From contig CAJNDS010000202.1 of NCBI GenBank assembly GCA_905221605.1, positions 520,404 through 582,403 on the forward strand: 62,000 nt of DNA, given 5' to 3'. The first letter of the stretch is position 1, and each line of letters starts with the position of its first letter. A program made the position numbers and the translations under genes. The notes beneath the pieces are model-generated. The model made no database searches. It saw only the letters and a program-made list of their open reading frames with translations, and was not told where the DNA came from. Source of the DNA: Symbiodinium natans (taxonomy: Eukaryota; Sar; Dinophyceae; Suessiales; Symbiodiniaceae). Below are positions 33,901 to 45,690 of the stretch, piece after piece.

Positions 33901-36900
33901 CTCGGTTGCTTCCACGGTCCTCTTGCAGATTTGCCGCAGCCCACAAACAGTTGGACAAGTGCTGGGGAGCCATTCCTTGCGAGGGAATTTCAGGGGTTTA
34001 GGGTTTAGGGTTTAGGGTTTAGGGTTTAGGGTTTAGGGTCGCACATTCTGTCTTTGGCTGAGGCGCTTTGCGGTCTTCGGACTTCATAAGCAAGCCTCGC
34101 CCGGAAACCACATCAAACCGTTTTTTACCGTTGACCTGCTAAACCCTCTTGTGCATCTGGCGTCGCGGAAGCCTGCAAGGAAATCTGCGACAAGTTGGAG
34201 TGAGAGGGTTCCCCGAAACCTCAAAAAAACTTAGGACCGCAAACCCTGAAACCCTGAAACCCTGAAACCCCGAAACCCTAGGGCTTTGGGTTTGGGGTTT
34301 AGGGTCTAGAGTCCCCAGACCCCAAACCCTCAACCCTGAAGCCCCCGAAATGGTTTTCGGGGTTTAGGGGTTTAACTAGGGGGTTAGGGGTTCGGCTCAG
34401 CAGCAACAACGACGCCCTAAACCCTAAACCTTAAACCCTAAACCCTAAACCCTAAACCCCAAACCCCAAACCCTAACCCTGAAACCCTCACTAACCCCTA
34501 AACCCTAAACCCTTTTTTGCAACTGGGCTAAACCCTAAACCCTAAACCCTAGAACCTAAACCCTAAACCCTAAACCCTAAACCCTAAACCCTAAACACTA
34601 AGCCGAGACATGCCGGGATGCTTGCCGCGGTGAAGGGTATCCGCTCCGCCATGGCTGGGACGATTTGGAGCACCTCTAGGGGCCCTTCTTGGGCCTTTTT
34701 AAGCCTTAGGCTTTATAATTGTTGTATAGGCTTTCGGGTCAGGAGTTTCAGCATTATATATATATATATATAGTATTCTTATTATTTTTTATAATCATGA
34801 CTATTATGATTATTATGATCAGTTTTATTACTACTACTATTCTTTGTTACTATGATTGTTATGATTTTTGTTGGGGGCGGGGTGTGGGCGATAGGGGGTG
34901 AGGGGGATGGAGGTCTCCAGGCCCCAGCCTCTGGGACAGTGTCCTTCAACTTTGCGACTGCCCAGAGACCTCGGCTGCTCCCATGAACCCCTGTTAAGTT
35001 TGATTCTTACGCAAGGAGGGTTTTTTTCAAGATGTAAAAAACCCTCTTTCTTAGAACGTCCTGTAAGATTTCGATTCTTGTGGCCCCTTAGCATCGTTGG
35101 AAACCCTACACCCTAAACCCTAAACCCTAAACCCTAAACCCTAAACCCCCTAGATGCGCTAAGAGTAGTTCTATTTAAAACCTTCGGCCCAGAGGCAGTT
35201 CGACAAGTCCTGCGGGATCATGCCTAGGAGTTGGTTAGGGTTTAGGGTTTAGGGTTTAGGGTTTAGGGTTTAGGGTTTAGGGTTTAGGGTTTAGGGTTTA
35301 GGGTTTAGGGTTTAGGGTTTAGGGTTTAGGGTTTAGGGTTTGGGGTTTAGGGTTTGGGGTTTAGGGTTTAGGGTTCAGGGTTTAGGAGGGACCCTGGGCA
35401 GGGGGGTTGAGGGTTCAGGGGACTCGAGTCAAGGAACACCTTCGGGAAAAGGGCTTATGCAGCCTGGGAATAGGGGACTATCGACCCCCTTGCTCCACTC
35501 TAGGGTCAGCTTGTGGGCCAATGACAATTCGTAATCCTGCCACCTTCTCTGCGTGCCAATCTGTCTTCATTCATCACCACAATCCAAACCACAAGCTGTT
35601 CCGAAGCTGTGTTGGGAAATTTCAAGGTGGAAAGATCTGTCTTCCATTTATTTTGGGCTTAGCATGAGTACGCATTGGACGCAAGTGCCGGTTGTTTCCC
35701 TCCGAAATGCGAGACTATTCTGGATTTCTGGGGCTGGGTGGCCTTGTCCACATGTTTCATACCAACGTCTTTCCGGTCCAGGGCGAGGGCAGTGTGCGGT
35801 CCTTGCTTCCATGCCCTAAACCCAATGAGCCCAATATTGCTTAATTAAGGAATGTTACTTAAATCATATAGGGATCCTTAATATGATTTAAGGCATATTC
35901 CTTAAACAAGCAATATTGGGCTCTTTGGGAAGCCTGATAAAAGCTCTCTCTGACGGACCCCCAAGTTGGAACGAGCTTTCCCAAGAGCGGACCAGGTGCC
36001 CGTGGCTCTCTCCTTGGGCGGCGGTTGGGCTCAAGGGCTTTCTTTCGGCTTTCAGGTGTGACGGAAAAGTCCATGCTTACAGGGTTTAGGGTTTAGGGTT
36101 TAGGGTTCCATGATCTGTGGATTGGTAGCTGAGCAAGCGGCCCCGCAACACCCAGTACCAATTCCGCCGACTCTCGGCAGGCAAAGCTGTGGCTCTTTCT
36201 TTGGCTTAGGGTTTGTTCCCTAAACCCTAAACCCTAAACCCTAAACCCTAAACCCTAAACCCTAAACAGCGCCCCAGCGTCGGGTATCCGAGCAGCAAGG
36301 CTCGGAACGGCCCGGAGAACTGCAGGCGCCGCAGCGTGCAGGTGCGCCGCGGCCCAGAGGGAGTTGGAGAGCTCCTTTTGGGGGGGGGGGGTTTAGGGTT
36401 TAGGGTTTGGGGTTTGGGGTTTAGGGTTTAGGGTTTAGGGTTTAGGGTTTGGGGTTTAGGGTTTGGGGTTTAGGGTTTAGGGTTTAGGAGATATATTTAC
36501 AGAAGTTACCACCATAGGGGCACTGTGCTTCTTTGCTACATCACCCCCCCCCCCCCTGTTCTGGCAACTTCTTTCAAGTTCCTTATGCAACCAGAACCCA
36601 GGAAAGCTCCTGGAGGTTGAACTCGGCGACCTTTTCAGGGACCCGAGGCTTGGGAGCACAGTTCTGCTGCTGGGTTTAGGGTTTAGGGTTTAGGGTTTAG
36701 GGTTTAGGGTTTAGGGTTTAGGGTTTAGGGTTTAGGGTTTAGGGTTTAGGGTTTAGGGTTAGGGTTTAGGGTTTAGGGGGGTTTCAAAGGGTCACTCACG
36801 CGAAAGGAAAAGAAGCCCCCCAAGCCTTGGATTTCCTCCCCTTAGGGGGTTCCATTGGCGCTTGATTTATGTGCAACAAAGGGGGCTTACGAAAACAAGG

Positions 36901-39900
36901 GACCCCCGAATATACACACCAAACAGTAGGATTCCCTTGCCATCAGGACCCTAATAAGGCACCACTACTTTCAGAAACTCCCAAATATATAAGCGTTTCC
37001 CTGAAAGAAACTATGGAAAAATATGTCCTGAGGGTTCAGCCCCACCGAACCCCCACCTTGCTGGGCACCTGCTTTGCGAGGGCCGGTGCCGTCTGTGCCA
37101 CCTCGGGCACCGCCCCATGCATCCTCGGTTGGTCCTTTTCAACAACCTGTGAGAACACATTCCTGAGGAAGGTACCCTATACGTTCCTAAGCAAGGTACC
37201 CTAAACCCAAACCCAAATTCCGGTTGAGGTCCTCTTGAACCCAAACAAAAGGGAAGATACAAAAAAACTTTCCGAAAGGCCTGCCCGGGATCTTCGCCGC
37301 CGCCCAGAGGCAGTTCGACAGGCCCTGCGGAACCATGCTCATAGCCTCGCAGAAGCCAAAAACACGACAAGTGAGCGACTCTACGTTTTAGGGTTTAGGG
37401 TCTAGGGTTAAGGGTCTAGGGTTTAGAGTTTATGGTCTAGGTTTGGGCGTTAGGGTAAACGATGATGGTGCAGAGTGTATTGAGAGCTAAACCCGACAGC
37501 CAGAATCTTTAAATGAAGCCTCGAACCCTTGCAGAGTCCGTGGCCACAGGCAGAGGGGTGCGCCTCATGTCGAGCCCTTTATGCCACCAGGCTGCCAGTA
37601 ATGGGTTTAGGGCTTAGCTTCTAGGGCTCAGGGTTTCGGTGGCAGTCGTCAAGCTCCTGAAACAGGTGTCAGTGTGGGAATCACTGCTTTGCTGCATCTT
37701 ACCCTAAACCCTAAACCCTAAACCCTAAACCCTCTTTTACTATGTATATTTAAACCCTAATGACCTTCGTGGGCATGTGGTTTTTTTCTGGGCCCTAAAC
37801 CCTGACCCCCTTCGTGGGCAAATGGTTTTTTTCCTGGGCCGTGCCTCCAAAAACACCCCAAATGAGGGGGACCCCAGGATCGGCCCGGGTCCCAGTTCAA
37901 AATGCGATTTTTTAGTACTGAAATCGACGCTTCTGGGTGGGCTCTCGTTTTCTGGATTTTTGATCAAAACCGAGCCTTTGGGCCCTAAACCCTGACCCCC
38001 TTCGTGGGCAAATGGTTTTTTTCCACCCGGGGGGGGCCCTAAACCCTGACCCCCTTCGTGGGCAAATGGTTTTTTTCCACCCGGGGGGGCCCTAAACCCT
38101 GACCCCCTTCGTGGGCAAATGGTTTTTTTCCACCCGGGGGGGGGCCCTAAACCCTGACCCCCTTCGTGGGCAAATGGTTTTTTTCCACCCGGGGGGGGCC
38201 CTAAACCCTGACCCCCTTCGTGGGCAAATGGTTTTTTTCCACCCGGGGGGGGCCCTAAACCCTGACCCCCTTCGTGGGCAAATGGTTTTTTTCCACCCGG
38301 GGGGGGCCCTAAACCCTGACCCCCTTCGTGGGCAAATGGTTTTTTTCCACCCGGGGGGGGCCTAAACCCTGACCCCCTTCGTGGGCAAATGGCTTTTTTC
38401 CACCCGGGGGGGCCCTAAACCCTGACCCCCTTCGTGGGCAAATGGTTTTTTTCCACCCGGGGGGGCCCTAAACCCTGACCCCCTTCGTGGGCAAATGGTT
38501 TTTTTCCACCCGGGGGGGCCCTAAACCCTGACCCCCTTCGTGGGCAAATGGTTTTTTTCCACCCGGGGGGGCCCTAAACCCTGACCCCCTTCGTGGGCAA
38601 ATGGTTTTTTCCCACCCGGGGGGGCCCTAAACCCTGACCCCCTTCGTGGGCAAATGGTTTTTTTTCCACCCGGGGGGGGCCCTAAACCCTGACCCCCTTC
38701 GTGGGCAAATGGTTTTTTCCCACCGGGGGGGGCCCTAAACCCTGACCCCCTTCGTGAACAAATGGTTTTTTTCCACCCGGGGGGGGCCCTAAACCCTGAC
38801 CCCCTTCGTGGGCAAATGGCTTTTTTCCACCCGAGGGGGGGCCCTAAACCCTGACCCCCTTCGTGGGCAACACCCGGGGGGGGCCCTAAACCCTGACCCC
38901 CTTCGTGGGCAAACGATTTTTTTCCACCCGGGGGGGGGGCCCTAAACCCTGACCTTCTTCGTGGGCAAACGGTTTTTCCATTTGGGGCATAGGGTTTAGG
39001 GCTCGTAGGGTTTGGGGCATAGGGTTTAGGGCTAAATTTTGCTTCCAAAACACCTGAAATGAGGGGGAACCCCAGGATCGGCAAGGGTCCCAGTTAAAAA
39101 TGCGATTTTTTAGTACTGAAATCGACGGTTCTGGGTGGCCTCTCGTTTTCTGGGTTTTTGACCAAAACCGAGCTTCACCGGCTTCAGTTTTTTTACATTC
39201 TCAAGGTTTTTCAAAGTTTTTCAGTGTTTTTTAAGGTTTTCCAATGTTTTTCAGGGCCTTTCAGGGTTTTTAACCTCAATTCTGATGACGGGCCACCCGG
39301 CGACCTTTTCACAGCCTAGTTTTGGTCAAGGGGGGTCGTGTTTTTCAAAATGAGGGGGGACCCCAGGATCGGCCCGGGTCCCAATTAAAAATGCGATTTT
39401 TTAGTACTGAAATCGACGGTTCTGGGTGGCCTCTTGTTTTCTGGATTTTTGACTCAAACCGAGCTTCCTCCAACTCCGACCCCCCTTAAGAGGGAAAGTT
39501 TGCTTCCAAAAAGTTAGATTTTAGGTTTTGGGCGGACTTTTGAGCTGTAAGCCTACTGAAAATGTATTGAATGAACTTTGTATTTTCTCAATGTTATGGG
39601 TTTCTTGGGTGGGTGGGGTTTTTTTCCAACGCTTGACAAGCTGCTTGACTAGTGAAGGCTTGGACATGAGATGCTGAACCCTAAACCCTAAACTTTGAGG
39701 AGTTTGGGGAAATCCTTCGTTCTTTGAAGGTGGGGATGAAGGGCTTACAGCTTCGAAGTTCGGGTCTACTTGGAGGTTCATGGCACTTACTAACCAATTA
39801 TAACTGTACTTATAACCCCACTTATAATACCCCTACAGGGCCTTATAGGGGTTATTCCGATTATAAGTAGGGTTATAAGCCAGTTATAAGTGGTTATTAA

Positions 39901-42900
39901 GTCCCATGAACCTCGAAGTAGGCGTCTCAGTATTTTCTACCCCGAACGGATCTAAGCTTGGTGTTAGCACACCCGAAGCCCTAAATCATAAGGCGTTCGA
40001 CTACAACGGAACCCGAAAGATACTCTGGATCCCAACCATCGCGCACATGTACATGAGGTGAAACCAAACCCTAAACCCTAAACCCTAAACCCTAAACCCT
40101 AAACCCTAAACCCTAAACCCTAAACCCTAAACCCTAAACCCTAAACCCTAAACCCTAAACCCTAAACCTAACCCTTGGCATGTCGAGGGGGCCTGGACTC
40201 GACGCTATAGGCCCATAAGGGTTATAAGGGTAATTCTCTAAACTAGGTTCCCTTTTTGGATCCCCCCTGAAACCCTAAACCCTAAACCCTAAACCTTTTT
40301 GGGGCCCTTGCACACTCTACACCATATAAAAAAGGACCCCCCAAATAAGGGGCCCCAAGATAGAACTATCCATAGAGAATTTGGGTTAGAGGCGAAGCTC
40401 TGAACCACAAATCCTTCCGCGCAGGCCGAGGCAAAAGAATTGAAACCCCACTCTTTGGGTTTAGGGTTTAGGGTTTAGGGTTTAGGGGTTAGGGTTTAGG
40501 GTTTAGGGTTTAGGGTTTAGGGTTTAGGGTTTAGGGGCAACAGACTTGAACCCCCACTCTTTCTGCGCCTTGTCTTGCACCGCTGCGACCATCTTCGGCA
40601 GAAGCCCCAGAAGCGCAACCCCGACGTCCTCATGGAGCACCTGGGTTTATAGGGTTCAGAGGGTTTATAGGGTTTATAGGGTTTTAGGGTTTATGGGGTT
40701 CATAGGGTTTTCAGGGTTTATAGGGTTTACAGGGTTTATAGGGTTTTAGGGTTTACGGATGTTTACGGTTTATAGGGTTTCTAGAGTTTAGGGTTTCGAC
40801 TCTCACATTGGTTTAGGGTTTGCGGCGACTCTTCGAACTTCTTCGCACCCTGCCAACAGGTAGCCCAGTGCACAGGCCGAAATGTTCAGGACGGCTGTGC
40901 TCCGGATGGCTCGGCAAGTGATCTGCCATGCACGGGGCCCTGCGCTGCGGTGCCTCAAGTCTTGAGGCACCGCAGCGCGAGTGGATTCTCGAAACAGGAC
41001 AAACTTAAGACTTTCCTTCTAAGCTTAGTACTTGGGGTCTACCTGGAACTCTCTTTAACTGCAGTTTTTTGGGTTATGCCTACTAATTCATGGTCGTTGC
41101 TACTAAACTGTAGGTAAGTTGAGCCCCAGGTAGGGCTCAGGGTCACGCAGCAGCTCACCAATATGGCGGCAGGACGGAAGTTCGACCCACTCACAAGGCA
41201 GCAAGCACGACACTCCCTTCCTGCGTCGCAGGTCAAAGCCCCATTCTCCTTGCCTTTACTAAAGGCCCTTTAGGCCTCACCTCAAAGGGACAACTAAATC
41301 ACTATACATGTAAAACGGCATTTATAAAAACAAAAACAAAATCTCCGCTGCGCAAGCCATGCAGAGTGGACTGTGCTAGCTCAGTCCTCCGGGTGCACCC
41401 CCCCCTCCAGGGTGGTTCGAAACATTTTGCTCCTGATGCATGACTGCCCTTACAATCCCCTGTGATTAACATACAGACCACTCCCCCCCCCTCCCTCCCG
41501 CCACACACAAACATCAAGTACACAAGACTCCCATGCAGCCTAGACGTGGCCATGGCACGGCCAGCGCCCAAAAGATGTTTGCCACATTCCGCGGAGGCAG
41601 TGCGTCCTCCGGAAGCAGATCTCAGTTCTCGTCGACAGATGAACCTAAGACTTAACGTACCTTGGGGCCAGTCATCCTGGTTTGGACAGAATCTAACAGT
41701 ATTACATGATCCCTTAGTCTGGGCCCTTATATGGTACACCATACAAACCCCAAGGGCCCATACTTCAGAACCTCTAACGAAGGTAAGGGCCCATGTAGCT
41801 ACCCTCAGACAAAAAGTTTAGGATCTCTTCAGAAACCAAGCGCCTAACCCTAAACCCTAAACTTCTAAACCCTTGTAAACCGTAAACCACAGTCCTGCTC
41901 GACCATAGTCGCAACCCGTGAGGCCAGCCTGCTTCAGGTCGAGGCTTCGTCCATGTAGGGCAAATCCCAAAATGGGGGTTTACGAAAATACGGGACCCCT
42001 ACAATAGACACCAAAGAACATAGCGTTCCCTTACGATAAGGACCCCAACAATAGGGGTACCCCGAATATGACATATATATATATATATATATGCATATGT
42101 ATAACCCTCGCCCCATGTAGGGCCGAAGGCTTCTTGTTCGGCCGGGTTGCCAATAAAAGTGTGTTGAGGAGTACAGGGTACAAGGAGCTTAATAAGCCTT
42201 TGCGTTTGAACCCTAGAGTGCCTACGGGTTTGGGCGGCTTAGCCTCTCCATCTTGCGCTGTTTCGGAAGTGTCGCTTGTGGAGAGGCGTCATGGTGGCTA
42301 TCATGAATCATGCTTGTTGAATCTCGCGCACCCAAACCCTCAACTCAAATCTCGACGAGAGAGAACAGCAACACGGGGGGCCGGGATGAACAGATGTTGA
42401 GTGATGTTCAAAAAATCTGTGGTGATCATACGTGGAAAGAGCTTTTTTGACCCCAAAACTCTAAACCCCAAACCCTAAACCCTAAATTTTTGGGATCATG
42501 TGCTAGGGATCATGTGCTACCCTTGGCGGCCTCTGCCAGACGGGGCTGCTGGCGTCTTTGCTCCAGAGCTGGCCATTCTTCTGGAACTTGGCCATCTTGC
42601 TCCTGAAAGTGACCCTAAGGGGCCATGGGGTTTAGGGTTTAGGGTTTAGGGAATACTTGGGCTTTAAAGTACTTGCTATGTCGGGCTTCTGGGGCCCAAG
42701 TATATACTGATTAGGTACATGGAGCCTGTGGGTGAGACTGCAGCTTGGAACCCTACATAAGCCACTTAAGCATACATTACAGCCTACAGTACAGGTCCGT
42801 ACTTCTTTTGTAGAAGGGATTGGGAGGGGGCCAGGACCCTATTCCCTAAACCCGAACTAAACCGTAAACCCTAAACCGCAGTTGTCCGTAGAGCGGGTTA

Positions 42901-45614
42901 GAGTTGAAGCGTGCGGCCCCTGCACCCATTGCATCTGGACTCTTGCGATAAGCCACTGCCCCCTTAAACCCCCAAAAGCTGGCTGGTGTTTAGTAGGGAA
43001 TAGGGAATTAGGACCCTATATATACCCTTCAAGGGAGAAAACCCAAAACCCCTAATACAGGGGCTTAAGAAGTAAAATAAGGCTTTGGGGAGTGTTATAG
43101 TATGGTTGCAGAAGGACCATATGGGATCTTCCGACCCCCACATTAAAGCCCCTGGGCCCTTAACCCCGACTTGCGCCACGGCGCAGAGCGGCCGACACGT
43201 GAAACTCGTTGAAGCCGGGCTGGTCCACAGTTGGGGCCAGGAGGTCTGGGCGAGGGCTTATGGGGCGTTCAGGGTTCAGGGCTAGGGTTTAGCGTTTAGG
43301 GTTTAGGGCTAGGGGTCAGATGCCTCACGGACAACTTCCTGAGAAAAGCACGTCGGCCCGGTTGAGCTTGCCTGTGAGCTCGCTGGGAAGCTGACCCCAG
43401 TAACCCCTGCTTGGAGGTTCAGGGTTCTTATAACCCCAGTTATAGCTGTAAGTATGAGCCCCCTAAGTCCCCTAAGTAGGTTATAAATAGACTCATAATT
43501 GGGGTTATAAGTACCCATGAACCTCCAAGTGGATAACATGGAATTGACATTCACCGGGAACTGTTGGTCTAGCCGGGGGCTCGACTTAGCTACAGTTTCG
43601 TACTTCTAACCCCATCAAACTGTAGGTAAAGAGGGTCCCAGGTAGGGTCTATGGCCACAACAGTCTTGACGATTTCGGTCACTGCTTCGATAGAACTCCA
43701 ACGCCCAAACCCGAAACTTCGCCCTCAATCCCTGTCCGCATACTTGGAGGTTCATGGTATCCATTAACCAATTATAACTGTACTTATCACCATATTAGGG
43801 CACGTAAGGGGCTTTTAAGTGGGCTATATGTACAGTTCTAACTGGTCAAGAAGTACCATGAACCTCCAAGTACTGGCCAGGCAGCATCCAGCGGAAACCC
43901 AGCCGAAAATCCTGAAAGGCCCTCAGCGAGATTTGGGCACCCTAGGGGCGTCGATGCCAATGTTCGGGGCCATGAAGTCCCCAGAGAAGGCATAAAACCC
44001 TAAGACCTCAAAAATCTGAACAATAAACCCGAACCCTTTCTGCCCCCCCCCCCCCCAATCGCCCAACTCCCTGAACCCTAAACCCTAAACCGGAATCCTC
44101 AAAACTCTACACATCTAAACCCTAAACTACTATTTGCTTCAAAACGCCCCCAAAGAAATGAAATACTAATCCCTGTATTACCCTTATAAGGAAGAATACT
44201 CTTTCTGGGTGGTTCCCTAAACCCTAAACCCTTTTGCAGCAGGTCTCTGCCCATATATTCCCCGGCCAACCGTAAACCCTAAACCCTAAACCCTAAACCC
44301 TAAACCCTAAACCCTAAACGGGTCCAAGAAGCCCAGGAGCGCTTCCGCAGACTTGGCGTCCGAGATGTCGGAGGTCAAGTGCCGCGGGTTGAGGGCACCA
44401 GCTGGAGTCTTGGCCCAGGAAAGAAGGTTTAGGGTTTACAGTTTAGGGTTTAGGGTTAGTAATCACCAGCTGGAGTCTGGGCCCAGGAAAGAAGGTTAAA
44501 GGGTCTAGGGTTTTAGGGTTTAGGATTCAGGGGTTAGGGGTTAGTGATCACCAGCTGGAGTCTGGGCCCAGGAAAGAAGGTTTCGGGTTTAGGGTTTAGG
44601 GTTTAGGGTTTAGGGTTAGTAATCACCAGCTGGAGTCTGGGCCCAGGAAAGAAGGTTAAAGGGTTTAGGGTTTTAGGGTTTAGGGGTTCGGGGTTAGTGA
44701 TCACCAGCTGGAGTCTTGGCCCAGGAAAGAAGGTTTAGGGTTTAGGGTTTAGGGTTTGGGGTTTAGGGTTTTGGGATAGTAATCACCAGCTGGAGTCTGG
44801 GCCCAGGAAAGAAGGTTAAAGGGTTTAGGGTTTTAGGGTTTAGGGTTTAGGGGTTAGTGATCACCAGCTGGAGTCTGGACCCAGGAAAGAAGGTTAGAGG
44901 GTTTAGGGTTTAGTGTTTTAGGGTTTCGGGTTTCGGGTTCAGAGTTTTCGGGTTTAAGGGTTTTCGTGTTTTGTGGTTTTGGGTTTTTAGGGCTTTATAG
45001 GGCTTTATAGGGCTTTACAGGGCTTTACAGGGCTTTAGGGCTGAGGGATTTATAATGGTCTTAGGGTTTTAGGGTTTTAGGGCTTAGGAATTTGTAAGGG
45101 TTTTCTAGGGGCAATTGGGATTTTGGGGTATCTAGGATGTTTAGAGAATTCCTTGGCTCGGGAAGATCCTCTGACCAAATACTGTAGGTTTTAGGGTTTA
45201 GGGTTTAGGGTGATCGATCCTCTTAAACCCCATAAGGTTAGAATGTTCCCAGGGGCTGCCTAGATGTTTGGGGCTTTTTGTTACACAGGGGTTTTCAGAG
45301 GCTTTACGGCGTTTAGGTAATCTAGGGCATTTAGACATTTAGGTTGTTTAAGAAGGTTGGAGGTTGGTTCAGGTTGTTGCAGGCTTTCGGGTTCAGTGTC
45401 CCTATCAACCCTAAACCCTCCCTCGCGGTGCCAAGGGCTTAGGGTTTTAAAGGTTTCTTTGGTGGGGGCAATAGACTCCCTTCCGTAGAATTTAAGCTGT
45501 TAACGGTAAGGAGGGTTTACTTCTATACGACTTCAGGACTCTCCAACTGGGAACAAAATGGGTGCTCTTTTTAGTTTAACGGGTTCTAAGTAATAAGGGA
45601 ACCTAACTTAAACC

Positions 45615-45690
<76 letters not shown>

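Noticed and set aside
37500-37600. Minus segment LCLWPRTLQG resembling a repeat
   Set aside because: Too degenerate; no AG/donor pair keeps frame.
37985-38970. CRISPR-like array
   Set aside because: Units are tandem without unique spacers, in a eukaryotic intron.
38521-39084. 187-residue open frame on the minus strand
   Set aside because: Reads through the minisatellite; unit is a multiple of three only by chance in part, and frames break with homopolymer length.
41302-41742. 146-residue minus open frame
   Set aside because: The neighbouring minus frame contains the clear NVANIFWALA exon, so this frame is its shadow.
45618-45689. Poly-A run as a retrogene tail
   Set aside because: No processed coding sequence upstream on the plus strand and no target duplication recognised.
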